From: Paraburkholderia dinghuensis
GTDB lineage: Bacteria; Pseudomonadota; Gammaproteobacteria; Burkholderiales; Burkholderiaceae
Direction: 5' to 3'
Assembly: GCF_003837865.1 (NCBI RefSeq)
Contig: NZ_RQIS01000031.1
Coordinates: 1 to 34,657, forward strand
DNA length: 34,657 nt
Shown: piece after piece, positions 7,551-15,693 of the stretch
Layout: each line of letters starts with the position of its first letter
Position numbering within the stretch: the stretch's first letter is position 1
The notes under the pieces: model-generated
Database searches by the model: none
The model's input: only the letters and a program-made list of their open reading frames with translations
Told to the model about the DNA's origin: nothing
Made by a program: the position numbers and the translations under genes

Positions 7551-9845
7551 TTAACGCGATGCGTTCACATCCGCGACGAGCAACGCAGCCATGTTGACAA
7601 TACGGCGCACCGTAGCCGAAGCCGTCAGTACATGCACCGGCTTCGCCGCGCCGAGCAGGATCGGGCCGATCGCGATGTTGTTGCCCGCCGCGGTCTTGAG
7701 CAGGTTGTACGAGATATTCGCCGCGTCGATGTTCGGCATGATGAGCAGGTTCGCTTCGCCCTCCAGCGTCGAATCGGGCAGGATCTCGCGGCGCAGGGTC
7801 GCGTCGAGCGCGACATCGCCGTGCATTTCGCCGTCCACCTGCAGGTCGGGCGCGCGTTCCTTCAGGATTTCGAGCAGATCGCGCATCTTCTGCGCCGACG
7901 GCGCGAGGCTCGAACCGAAATTCGAGTGCGAGCAAAGCGCGATCTTCGGCTCGATGCCGAAGCGGCGCACTTCCTCGGCGGCCATGATCGTGATCTCGGC
8001 GAGTTGCGCGGGCGTCGGATCGATGTTGACGTGCGTATCGACGATAAAGATCTGGCGGTTCGGCAGCACCAACCCGTTCATCGCCGCGTAGACGCTGCAG
8101 CCTTCCTTCTTCCCGATCACCTGATCGATGAAGTGGAGATGGCGATGCGTCGTGCTGATCGTGCCGCAGATCATGCCGTCGGCCTCGCCCTTCTTCACGA
8201 GCATCGAGCCGATCAGCGTGGTGCGCCGGCGCATTTCGAGCTTCGCCATCTGCGGCGTGATGCCCTTGCGCGCCATCAGCTTCGCGTAGGTCTGCCAGAA
8301 GTCCCAGTAGCGCTCGTCGTGGTCGGTATTGACGACCGTGTAATCCTGCCCCGCGACGAGACGCAAGCCGAAGCGCGCCATGCGCTGCTCGATCACGTTC
8401 GGACGGCCGATCAGGATGGGCTTCGCGAGCTTTTCGTCGACGACGATCTGCACGGCGCGCAGGATTCGCTCCTCTTCGCCCTCGGCGAATACGATGCGCT
8501 TCTTCTCGGGCTCGACCGAGCGCGCGATCTGGAAGATCGGCTTCATGGTCGTGCCGCTGTGATACACGAAATGCTGCAGGTGCTGTTCGTAGGCGTCCAT
8601 GTCCTCGATCGGACGCGTCGCGACTCCCGAATCCATCGCCGCCTTCGCAACGGCCGGTGCGATCTTGACGATCAGACGCGGATCGAAGGGTTTTGGAATC
8701 AGGTACTCCGGGCCGAACTGCAGGTCCTGGATGCCGTAAGCGGTGGCGACGACGTCGCTCTGCTCCTGGCGCGCGAGTTCGGCAATGGCGTTCACCGCCG
8801 CGATTTCCATTTCCCGAGTCACCGTCGTCGCGCCTACGTCGAGCGCGCCGCGGAAGATGAACGGGAAGCACAGCACGTTGTTCACCTGATTCGGATAATC
8901 GGTGCGACCGGTGGCGAGCACCGCGTCCGGGCGCACTTCGAGCGCGAGTTCGGGCAGGATTTCGGGCGTCGGATTCGCAAGCGCGAGGATCAGCGGCTTT
9001 GCGGCCATCTGCTTGACCATTTCAGGCTTGAGCACACCGCCCGCCGAGAGGCCGAGAAAAATGTCCGCGCCTTCGATCACTTCGGCGAGCGTGCGCGCAT
9101 CCGTTTCGCGCGCGAAGCGCTCCTTGTCCGGATCCATCAATTCCGTGCGGCCCTTGTAGACCACCCCCGCGAGGTCGGTGACAACAATGTTCCCGAGCGA
9201 CAGACCCAGATCGACGAGCAGGTCGAGGCAGGCGAGCGCCGCGGCGCCCGCGCCCGAAGCCACGAGCTTCACTTCCTTGATGTTCTTGCCGACGACCTTC
9301 AGCCCGTTCGTGACCGCCGCGGCTACGACGATGGCGGTGCAGTGCTGGTCATCGTGGAAGACCGGAATCTTCATGCGCTTGCGGCACTCGCGCTCGACGA
9401 TGAAGCAGTCCGGCGCCTTGATGTCTTCGAGATTGATGCCGCCGAACGTGGGTTCAAGCGCCGCGATCACCTCGACGAGCTTGTGTGGGTCCGATTCGTT
9501 GAGTTCGATGTCGAACACGTCGATGCCCGCGAACTTCTTGAAGAGCGCCGCCTTGCCTTCCATGACCGGCTTCGAGGCAAGCGGCCCGATGTTGCCGAGG
9601 CCGAGCACCGCCGTACCGTTCGTCACGACACCGACGAGATTGCTGCGCGCCGTGAAGCGCGCGGCGTTCAGCGGATCCTCGACGATCGCCTCGCACGCGA
9701 ATGCCACGCCTGGCGAGTAGGCGAGCGAGAGGTCGCGCTGGTTGATCATCTGCTTGGTCGGTGCGATCGCAATCTTCCCGGGGGTGGGAAACTCGTGATA
9801 ATCGAGTGCGGCTTCGCGGAGCTTGTTCGTGCTGGAATCAGGCAT
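7551..9845 (-). CDS. maeB: NADP-dependent malic enzyme with C-terminal phosphotransacetylase domain
   Basis: A 764-residue two-domain protein that decarboxylates malate to pyruvate, yielding NADPH for biosynthesis. Residues about 1-430 form the malic enzyme part: KLREAALDYHEFPTPGKI, LAYSPGV, the GTAVLGLGNIGP region, FHDDQHCTAIV with metal-site Asp pair, and dinucleotide site SGAGAAALACL. Residues about 435-764 form a phosphate acetyl/butyryltransferase-like domain, as in E. coli MaeB; in studied members this domain is regulatory (acetyl-CoA sensing). I chose ATG 9845 because the family N-terminus begins there. ATG 9854, giving three more residues, is equally possible, and neither has a strong ribosome site. 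Confidence 0.95.
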   Translation of the reverse strand: MPDSSTNKLREAALDYHEFPTPGKIAIAPTKQMINQRDLSLAYSPGVAFACEAIVEDPLNAARFTARSNLVGVVTNGTAVLGLGNIGPLASKPVMEGKAALFKKFAGIDVFDIELNESDPHKLVEVIAALEPTFGGINLEDIKAPDCFIVERECRKRMKIPVFHDDQHCTAIVVAAAVTNGLKVVGKNIKEVKLVASGAGAAALACLDLLVDLGLSLGNIVVTDLAGVVYKGRTELMDPDKERFARETDARTLAEVIEGADIFLGLSAGGVLKPEMVKQMAAKPLILALANPTPEILPELALEVRPDAVLATGRTDYPNQVNNVLCFPFIFRGALDVGATTVTREMEIAAVNAIAELARQEQSDVVATAYGIQDLQFGPEYLIPKPFDPRLIVKIAPAVAKAAMDSGVATRPIEDMDAYEQHLQHFVYHSGTTMKPIFQIARSVEPEKKRIVFAEGEEERILRAVQIVVDEKLAKPILIGRPNVIEQRMARFGLRLVAGQDYTVVNTDHDERYWDFWQTYAKLMARKGITPQMAKLEMRRRTTLIGSMLVKKGEADGMICGTISTTHRHLHFIDQVIGKKEGCSVYAAMNGLVLPNRQIFIVDTHVNIDPTPAQLAEITIMAAEEVRRFGIEPKIALCSHSNFGSSLAPSAQKMRDLLEILKERAPDLQVDGEMHGDVALDATLRREILPDSTLEGEANLLIMPNIDAANISYNLLKTAAGNNIAIGPILLGAAKPVHVLTASATVRRIVNMAALLVADVNASR

Positions 9846-10019
9846 GGCGGGCATATGTCGAGGGCAGATTAGAATGGCGAGTCGAACCCATTGTAGTCCC
9901 ATTCCTCTGCCCTATTCCTAACGGTTTGGGCACGGCTGCCGCGACAGGAATGGGTGAAACGTCACACCAGCGCAGGCACTCCACGACGCCCGTATTTCAT
10001 TTGCCATAGTCCTTTCGAC

Positions 10020-11018
10020 ATGCTCTCCGAGTTTTCCCTGATCGACCGTTTTTTCGCCAGCCGCGCCCGCGCGAACACGCGCCGCGCGGCGCTCGGCATC
10101 GGCGACGACTGCGCGCTGATTGCACCACCCGTCGGTGAAATGCTGGCCATTTCGACGGACATGCTCGTGGAGGGCCGCCACTTTTTGCCCGACGTCGATC
10201 CGAATGCGCTCGGCCACAAAACGCTCGCCGTGAACCTCTCCGACCTCGCGGCAATGGGCGCTGCGCCGCTCGGCTTCACCCTTGCGTTTTCATTGCCGAA
10301 GCCGCGCGAGGACTGGCTCGCGGCGTTCAGCGCGGGCCTCTTCGAACTCGCCGACCGCTTCGGCTGCGAGCTGATCGGCGGCGACACGACGGCGGGGCCG
10401 CTCAATCTCTGTGTGACGGTGTTCGGGTCGGTGCCGCAGGACGCCGCGCTCCGGCGCGATGCCGCGCAGCCCGGAGACGACATCTGGGTGTCCGGCACGC
10501 CCGGCGACGCACGTGCGGGACTTGGCGTGCTGCGGGGCGAGTGGCAGACCCACGTGGCCGACGCCGCCGTGTTCCGCCGCGCGCTCGAGCGGCCCGAGCC
10601 GCGCATTGCGCTCGGTCTTGCGCTGCGCGGCGTGGCACGCGCGGCGCTCGACGTCTCGGACGGACTCGCCGGCGATCTGTTGCACATCCTCGAGCGCTCG
10701 AACGTGGGCGCGCGCATCGACGTCGATGCGCTACCGCGCTCGGCGGCGCTCGCGCGCCTGCCGTTGGCCGTGCAGCGCCAGTGCTCGCTCGCGGGCGGCG
10801 ACGACTACGAACTGTGCTTCACTGCGACGCCCGGCGCGCGCGACGCCGTCGAGGCGGCCGCACAACATGCGGGCGTGCCCGTTACGCGCATCGGTACAAT
10901 AACTTCCCTCGACCCGGCCGATCCGGCGCGCGCGAAGCCGGGCATCGCGTGGCATGACGGAACCGGTGCGCCGCTCAACCTGACGTTGCAAGGCTTCGAT
11001 CATTTCCATGCAGACTGA
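10020..11018 (+). CDS. thiL: Thiamine-monophosphate kinase
   Basis: A 332-residue ATP-dependent kinase of the PurM/AIR synthase fold that makes thiamine diphosphate from thiamine monophosphate. Recognisable blocks in order are EFSLIDRFF, GIGDDCA (metal and ATP-binding Asp pair), STDMLVEGRHF, LSDLAAMGA, GGDTT, DVSDGLAGDL and AGGDDYELCF. The frame extends upstream to 9954, but the family N-terminus MLSEFSLI begins at 10020. It is divergent from maeB and overlaps pgpA by 11 bp, so the thiL-pgpA-pncC run is very likely one transcript. Confidence 0.96.
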   Translation: MLSEFSLIDRFFASRARANTRRAALGIGDDCALIAPPVGEMLAISTDMLVEGRHFLPDVDPNALGHKTLAVNLSDLAAMGAAPLGFTLAFSLPKPREDWLAAFSAGLFELADRFGCELIGGDTTAGPLNLCVTVFGSVPQDAALRRDAAQPGDDIWVSGTPGDARAGLGVLRGEWQTHVADAAVFRRALERPEPRIALGLALRGVARAALDVSDGLAGDLLHILERSNVGARIDVDALPRSAALARLPLAVQRQCSLAGGDDYELCFTATPGARDAVEAAAQHAGVPVTRIGTITSLDPADPARAKPGIAWHDGTGAPLNLTLQGFDHFHAD

Positions 11019-11616
11019 CCCCACGCCGACGCCTGCCGACGACCTGTCCGCGCCCGGGCACCCGGCTGCCGCGGCCGCTTCGGGTGCTACCGGTACTACC
11101 GGTGCATCGACGCTGCACGCTTCCACCGCGGGCCCGCGCCGCGTCGACGCCCCGTTCATGCTGACGCATCCGTTCCACCTCATCTCGCTCGGCTTTGGCT
11201 CGGGACTGTCGCGCATCGCGCCAGGCACCGCCGGCACACTGTTCGCGTGGGCGTCGTTCGAAGTGCTGAACCGCTACCTGACCGTGCCTGGCTGGGGTTT
11301 GTTGATCGTCGTGGGCTACTTCGCCGGCATCGCCATCACCTCCTTCACGGCGAAAAAGCTGCGCGCCGACGACCCGTCCGCGATCGTCTGGGACGAAATC
11401 GTCGCGTTCTGGCTCGTCCTGCTGATGGTCACGCCCGTCGATTTCACCGGGAAGCTCGGGGCTTTCATCGTGTTCCGTTTCTTCGACATCGTGAAACCGC
11501 CGCCCATCCGCCATCTCGACCGCCGCTTCAAGGGCGGCTTCGGCATCATGCTCGACGACCTCGTCGCCGCATTTTTCACGCTGCTCGTGATCGCGCTCTG
11601 GCGCATGTCGGTCTGA
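11008..11616 (+). CDS. pgpA: Phosphatidylglycerophosphatase A
   Basis: A 202-residue inner-membrane phosphatase that removes phosphate from phosphatidylglycerophosphate in phosphatidylglycerol synthesis. The signature GFGSGLSRIAPGTAGTL is followed by helices around LLIVVGYFAGIA, the acidic loop ADDPSAIVWDEIVAFW, FRFFDIVKPPPI, LDRRFKGGFGIMLDD and a C-terminal membrane segment. The first 48 residues are an Ala/Thr/Pro-rich tail absent from E. coli PgpA. A second in-frame ATG at 11158 (MLTHPFHL) would give the classic length, so the true start is uncertain. It overlaps the thiL end by 11 bp, which suggests coupled translation. The thiL-pgpA order is widespread in Proteobacteria. Confidence 0.93.
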   Translation: MQTDPTPTPADDLSAPGHPAAAAASGATGTTGASTLHASTAGPRRVDAPFMLTHPFHLISLGFGSGLSRIAPGTAGTLFAWASFEVLNRYLTVPGWGLLIVVGYFAGIAITSFTAKKLRADDPSAIVWDEIVAFWLVLLMVTPVDFTGKLGAFIVFRFFDIVKPPPIRHLDRRFKGGFGIMLDDLVAAFFTLLVIALWRMSV

Positions 11617-11660
11617 ACCCTGAAACCCGCCGCGCACCTACGCCCAACGGACTTCCCGCC

Positions 11661-12161
11661 ATGCCTACCGATTCCGTCGTCCACCAACTCGCCATCCGCG
11701 TCGGAAACAAGCTGCGCGACGGGCGTCTGATGCTCGCCACCGCCGAATCCTGCACTGGCGGCATGGTCGCCACCGCCATCACCGACATCTCCGGCAGCAG
11801 CGGCTGGTTCGAACGCGGCTTCGTCACCTATTCGAATCTCGCGAAAAGCGAAATGATCGGCGTGCCGCCCGAGATGATCGAAAAATTCGGTGCCGTCAGC
11901 GAACCGGTCGCCCGCGAGATGGCCGAAGGCGCACTGCGCAACAGCCGGGCACAGGTTTCGCTGTCGATCACGGGCGTGGCAGGGCCTGGCGGTGGATCGC
12001 CCGAAAAGCCGGTCGGGATGGTGTCGTTCGGCTGGAGTAACCGGCTGCACACGACGGTCGAAACGCTGGTGTTCAAGGGCGACCGCGAACAGATCCGTGT
12101 GCAGGCCGCCGTGCACGCGCTGCGCGGGCTGCTCGCCTTGCTCGACGAACAGGAACACTGA
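11661..12161 (+). CDS. pncC: Nicotinamide-nucleotide amidase (CinA C-terminal domain)
   Basis: A 166-residue stand-alone CinA-C domain enzyme that deamidates nicotinamide mononucleotide to nicotinate mononucleotide in NAD recycling. The hallmark AESCTGGMVA is at 28-37, followed by GSSGWFERGFVTYSN, the GAVSEPVAREMAEGAL helix and the SITGVAGPGGGSPEKPVG loop. ATG 11661 gives the usual length of the family; the frame is open much further upstream only as overlap with pgpA. It lies 44 bp after pgpA and ends 23 bp before the hairpin-repeat array. Confidence 0.95.
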   Translation: MPTDSVVHQLAIRVGNKLRDGRLMLATAESCTGGMVATAITDISGSSGWFERGFVTYSNLAKSEMIGVPPEMIEKFGAVSEPVAREMAEGALRNSRAQVSLSITGVAGPGGGSPEKPVGMVSFGWSNRLHTTVETLVFKGDREQIRVQAAVHALRGLLALLDEQEH

Positions 12162-12180
12162 CCCGGCACGGTATGCCGGG
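12162..12180 (+). terminator. Hairpin directly after pncC
   Basis: CCCGGCA (12162-12168) pairs perfectly with TGCCGGG (12174-12180), immediately after the pncC stop codon. There is no T run, so termination here is possible but not shown. Confidence 0.4.
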
Positions 12181-12184
12181 ATGT

Positions 12185-12534
12185 TGCTCTGCATGGGGCT
12201 GGAGTGAGCGCTGAAGTGCTAGCTTCGGGCCGACTGCTTTGCATGGGGCCGGGGTAAGCGCTAAAGCGCTAACTGCAGGCCGACTGCTCTGCATGAGGCC
12301 GGCGTAAGCGCTAAAGCGCTAACTCCAGGCCGACTGCTCTGCATGAGGCCGGCGTAAGCGCTAAAGCGCTAACTCCAGGCCGACTTCTCTGCATGAGGCC
12401 GGCGTAGGCGCTAAAGCGCTAACTCCAGGCCGACTGCTCTGCATAGAGCCGGCGTAAGTGCTAAAACGCTAACTCTGGGCCGACCGCTCTGCATGGGGCC
12501 GGAGTAAGCGCTAAAGCGCTAACTCTGGGCCGAC
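12185..12534 (+). repeat. Seven tandem 50-bp hairpin-forming repeats (array 1)
   Basis: Seven units, each exactly 50 bp, start at 12185, 12235, 12285, 12335, 12385, 12435 and 12485. Each opens with a TGCTCTGCATG-like box, carries the core TAAGCGCTAAAGCGCTAA, and closes with GGCCGAC. Units 3 and 4 are identical; unit 5 differs at two positions; units 1 and 6 are the most diverged. The core folds as an 11-bp stem (GAGTAAGCGCT with AGCGCTAACTC, one mismatch) with an AA tip, extended by outer GGCC/GGCC pairs in the central units. The last unit is followed at once by the AGGAGA ribosome site of the cupin gene. There are no spacers, so this is not CRISPR. A related cluster is at 27179-27356. Confidence 0.95.
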
Positions 12535-12548
12535 AGGAGACCGCCACC

Positions 12549-13085
12549 ATGGCTACCGCGAACACCGCAGTCGACGAATTGATCCGCCGCTTCGGACTGG
12601 AACCGCACCCCGAAGGCGGTTACTACAGCGAAACCTATCGCGCGGACGATCTCGTGCGCCGCGACGGCGCCCCGGCAAGCGAGGGCACACGCACGGCATC
12701 GACCGCGATCTATTTTCTGCTTGCTGAAGGCGCCTACTCGGCGTGGCACCGCATCCGCTCCGACGAACTCTGGCACTTCTACGCGGGCTCGCCGCTCGAG
12801 ATCCACTCGATCGACGAGCGCGGCGTCCTCTCCACGCGCAAGCTTGGCCATGCGCTCGAGCATCCCGGCACGGTGTTCCAGGCTGTCGTGCCCGCGGGTC
12901 ACTGGTTCGCGGCGCGCTGCTGCGATCCGTCGACTTATGCGCTGGTCGGATGCACCGTCGCGCCAGGCTTCGAGTTCAGCGAATTCGAAATCGCCGATGC
13001 CGAAGCGCTCGCGCAGAAGTATCCGCTGCATCGCGCGATCATCGAGTTGCTCGGCAAACCTGCGGCGGTAGCGAGAAAGGGCTGA
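12549..13085 (+). CDS. DUF985-family cupin protein
   Basis: A 178-residue small cupin of the DUF985 (Cupin_5) family. It starts VDELIRRFGLEPHPEGGYYSETYR, typical of the family, and continues with STAIYFLL, SAWHRIRSDELWHFYAG (probable metal or ligand-binding His/Glu set in the barrel), FQAVVPAGHWFAA and a C-terminal GCTVAPGFEFSEFEI strand. The biochemical role of the family is not established. AGGAGA lies eight bases before the ATG and directly abuts the last unit of the 50-bp hairpin array, so all seven hairpins fall in its 5' leader unless transcription starts inside the array. Confidence 0.9.
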   Translation: MATANTAVDELIRRFGLEPHPEGGYYSETYRADDLVRRDGAPASEGTRTASTAIYFLLAEGAYSAWHRIRSDELWHFYAGSPLEIHSIDERGVLSTRKLGHALEHPGTVFQAVVPAGHWFAARCCDPSTYALVGCTVAPGFEFSEFEIADAEALAQKYPLHRAIIELLGKPAAVARKG

Positions 13086-13118
13086 TCGTGCCGTAGCCGA
13101 CGCCGCAGGCCGATGCGA

Positions 13119-13934
13119 TTACCGGTACGCGTTGATCCGGTCGCGCGTGTCCTTCGCGGCCGTTGCAGCCGCTTGCGCGTAGTCGTCGCCCTTGCTTGCG
13201 TAGAGAATCGCACGCGACGAGTTGATCAGCATGCCAGTGCCCGCGTCAGTGCGGCCCGCACGCACGGTCGCTTCGACATCGCCGCCCTGCGCGCCGATGC
13301 CCGGAATCAGGAGCGGCATGTCGCCGACGATCGCGCGCACCACCTCGATCTCCTTCGGGAATGTAGCGCCGACCACGAGACCGAGCTGGCCGCTCGCGTT
13401 CCACTTCTGCGCCGCGAGGCCCGCGACGAACTGGTAAAGCGGCTTGCCGTTGGTCGTCAGGAACTGCAGGTCCGAACCGCCGGGGTTCGAGGTCCGGCAC
13501 AGCACGATCACGCCCTTGCCCGCGTGCGCGAGATACGGCTCGATCGAATCGAAGCCCATGTACGGGTTCACCGTCACGGCGTCGGCCTGGTAGCGCTCGA
13601 ACGCCTCGCGCGCGTACTGCTCGGCGGTGCTGCCGATGTCGCCGCGCTTCGCGTCGAGGATCACCGGCAGACCCGGATGCTTTTCGTGGATGTGCGCGAT
13701 CAACGCCTCGAGCTGGTCTTCCGCGCGGTGCGCAGCGAAGTAGGCGATCTGCGGCTTGAATGAGCACGCGTAGGGCGCCGTTGCATCGACGATGTCTTTG
13801 CAGAACGCGAAGATCGCGTCGCTACGGCCAGCGAGCGCGGCCGGAAATTTCGTGGGCTCGGGATCGAGGCCGACGCACAGCAGCGAACCGGTACGCTGCC
13901 AGGCGGCGTCGAGGGATTGGGTAAACGTGGTCAT
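13119..13934 (-). CDS. pyrF: Orotidine 5'-phosphate decarboxylase (type 2)
   Basis: A 271-residue enzyme for the last step of UMP synthesis. The catalytic motif DAKRGDIG is at 94-101 with Lys96 and Asp94/Asp99, as in the longer type 2 branch found in mycobacteria and Burkholderia. Other blocks are LLCVGLDPEP, VTVNPYMGFDSIEPYL, VLCRTSNPGG and the phosphate-binding PGIGAQGGD. Length fits the branch. ATG 13934 is the only reasonable start though the ribosome site is weak. It converges on the DUF985 gene with a 33-bp gap. Confidence 0.96.
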   Translation of the reverse strand: MTTFTQSLDAAWQRTGSLLCVGLDPEPTKFPAALAGRSDAIFAFCKDIVDATAPYACSFKPQIAYFAAHRAEDQLEALIAHIHEKHPGLPVILDAKRGDIGSTAEQYAREAFERYQADAVTVNPYMGFDSIEPYLAHAGKGVIVLCRTSNPGGSDLQFLTTNGKPLYQFVAGLAAQKWNASGQLGLVVGATFPKEIEVVRAIVGDMPLLIPGIGAQGGDVEATVRAGRTDAGTGMLINSSRAILYASKGDDYAQAAATAAKDTRDRINAYR

Positions 13935-14293
13935 GATGGATATCTCGAGGCGAGCCGTTGACTTGAAACGGCGCGTATTTTACCCGGCCTTGGGCCGGCG
14001 CCTCCCGAGCGATGACCTGTGGCGCTTTGCGGAGTGAGTTGCAGCGGCGTTACGGCAAGCTTGCCGGGCTTCGCGAGACGGTTCAGCGAGCGCCCGTGCG
14101 GTCTTGGCGACGGACACGGCAGGCCGGGCAGCGACCCCCAACTTAGAACGCCCGTATCCCAGTCGCGCGGCAGCACCGTGCCCGGGCTGCGCAGCGCAAC
14201 TACGACGTCAATCAGGCCGAATCCAGCCGTCCGCCGCGAGACCGCGAACCTTCCGTCGCGATAGCAGCGAGCCTGCAGCACGAAAGCGCGTCT
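13935..14293. other. Intergenic region upstream of pyrF, with a prepilin-like stretch on the minus strand
   Basis: About 360 bp without a convincing gene. On the minus strand, a frame opening with GTG at 14281 encodes RRTAGFGLIDVVVAL (codons around 14180-14230), which resembles the type IV prepilin cleavage site and start of its helix (G, then F-x-L-I-E/D-V). The hydrophobic stretch then breaks into RSPGT and shows no further pilin features. It could be a broken pilin gene or chance. Nothing else is recognised here; the pyrF promoter should lie in this region but no clear boxes are seen. Confidence 0.3.
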
Positions 14294-15427
14294 CTAGCGC
14301 ACGTCCTGACGCGAACGCACGGCCTTGCTGCCACGCGGCGCACCGGTCCGGCCACGCAGCACCGCCGCGCGACGCGGTTTGGCCGGCGTGCGCACGTCGA
14401 GGCGCTCGACCGAGAAGCTGAACTGCCGGGTGAGCCGCTCGCCGCACGCGAGCACGGTCATGCCGTGCGCCCCGCCGCCGCCCGAGAGATTCACCGCGTT
14501 GATCGGATGATCGACGGGCTCGAAACAAAAGAAGTCCTGCCCAGGCGGCGTATAGAGAACGTAATAGTCCGTGTCCGCGCAAATCGACAGCGACAGCCGC
14601 CGGCCTTCCCACGCCACCGAGGCGCGTCCGCTCCAGCCGCTGAACGCGTGATTCACGAGCTTGTCCGGAAGCGGATACGCCACGCCAAACTGCCACGCGG
14701 GCGGGGCAGGCACGTGCCGCACCGGCAGCCAGTCCTCGCCCGAAAGCCACAGGCCGCTCGCGGGGGCGGAAAGTTCGGTGCTCGCATCGCGCGCGAGAAA
14801 CGGATGCACGCCGAGGCCGAACGGCATCGCGTCGCGTCCGGTGTTCTCGACTTCGAGTGTCATCACGAGCGTCGCACCGTCCAGCATGTAGGTGATCGCC
14901 GCACGATAGGCGTACGGTTCTCCGTCGCTGCGGTCGAGCACGAGCCGCACGCGCTCGCGTCCGGACTCCTCGACCTGCCACGGCGCGAGCCAGCCATCAC
15001 CGTGGATCGGCAGCGGCTCGCCCACACGGTTGCACGGCACTTCGATATCTCGTCCGCCGAAATGGAAGCGTCCCGCCGCGATGCGGTTCGAATACGGCAC
15101 GAGCGGATAACAGGCGAGTTCGTTCGGGTCCATGCACGCGTTCAGTTGCTCGCAGCGGCGGAACACCGGCACCAGCGCGCCTTCGCTGCGCCAGTCGAAA
15201 CGTGTGATGCCGCCGCCCAGTTGGGGCGCGACGTCGAGCCTCAGATACGCGTTCGCGAGCGTCACGCAGGCAACGTCGCCCGCCGCGGCCGCACCGATGG
15301 CGACGGCCGACGTGCTGGGCCCGGGCAGAACCGGATGGGTGGCGGCTTCGAGCCGCGCGCGGCGCGCGGCAGCCGGCGCGCCGGCCGGACGAACGGGTTG
15401 ACGCGGTGCGGAATTCGCGACGTTCAT
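14294..15427 (-). CDS. Aldose 1-epimerase (mutarotase) family protein
   Basis: A 377-residue GalM-like enzyme expected to interconvert alpha and beta anomers of a free aldose, here probably galactose. Family residues seen are PYSNRI (111-116), IHGDGWL with His142, GVHPFL with His208, and FEPVDHPINAVN with the catalytic-type Glu303. The first 45 residues and the last 45 (Arg/Lys/Pro-rich) extend beyond E. coli GalM. GAGGAGC lies six bases before ATG 15427, which decides the start over the ATG at 15448. It is the last gene of the minus-strand sugar cluster, 266 bp after the lactonase gene, so it may also have its own promoter. Confidence 0.88.
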   Translation of the reverse strand: MNVANSAPRQPVRPAGAPAAARRARLEAATHPVLPGPSTSAVAIGAAAAGDVACVTLANAYLRLDVAPQLGGGITRFDWRSEGALVPVFRRCEQLNACMDPNELACYPLVPYSNRIAAGRFHFGGRDIEVPCNRVGEPLPIHGDGWLAPWQVEESGRERVRLVLDRSDGEPYAYRAAITYMLDGATLVMTLEVENTGRDAMPFGLGVHPFLARDASTELSAPASGLWLSGEDWLPVRHVPAPPAWQFGVAYPLPDKLVNHAFSGWSGRASVAWEGRRLSLSICADTDYYVLYTPPGQDFFCFEPVDHPINAVNLSGGGGAHGMTVLACGERLTRQFSFSVERLDVRTPAKPRRAAVLRGRTGAPRGSKAVRSRQDVR

Positions 15428-15456
15428 AAGATGCTCCTCGAGAGGCATGGATTGTT

Positions 15457-15474
15457 GCCGCCGTCAAAGGCGGC
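15457..15474. repeat. Short hairpin upstream of the mutarotase gene
   Basis: GCCGCC (15457-15462) pairs with GGCGGC (15469-15474) around a six-base loop, 30 bp upstream of the mutarotase start. It falls in the 266-bp gap that otherwise shows no gene. A copy pair of GTTGCAGT nearby on the minus strand (about 15575-15600) could be part of a binding site. Both are weak signals. Confidence 0.3.
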
Positions 15475-15693
15475 CCACATACAGTCAGGTGGCGTGTCTG
15501 TGCGCACGGACTTCGTGCGGGCCACCGCTTCTTGTGTTCGCGCTTCTAGTACTCGCAATGCCGATTTCGGACCACTGACCGACTGCAACTGTTGCCGTAC
15601 TGCAACGCCAATCCTTCTACCTGTGAAGCTCGCCGGCTCGATGCGCTCGAATCGCGGCGCGAGCCGGGCGTCAGAACGACGCCCCGCCCGTTC

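Noticed and set aside
7286..7597. 103-codon plus-strand frame between the ribonuclease gene and maeB
   Set aside because: It crosses the maeB hairpin and runs into maeB antisense, with no signature or clear start.
7632..9872. 746-codon open frame antisense to maeB
   Set aside because: Shadow of maeB; the composition reflects the codon structure of the opposite strand and no domain is recognisable.
12185..12534. Possible CRISPR array
   Set aside because: Units abut each other without unique spacers, the repeats are diverged, and no cas gene is nearby.
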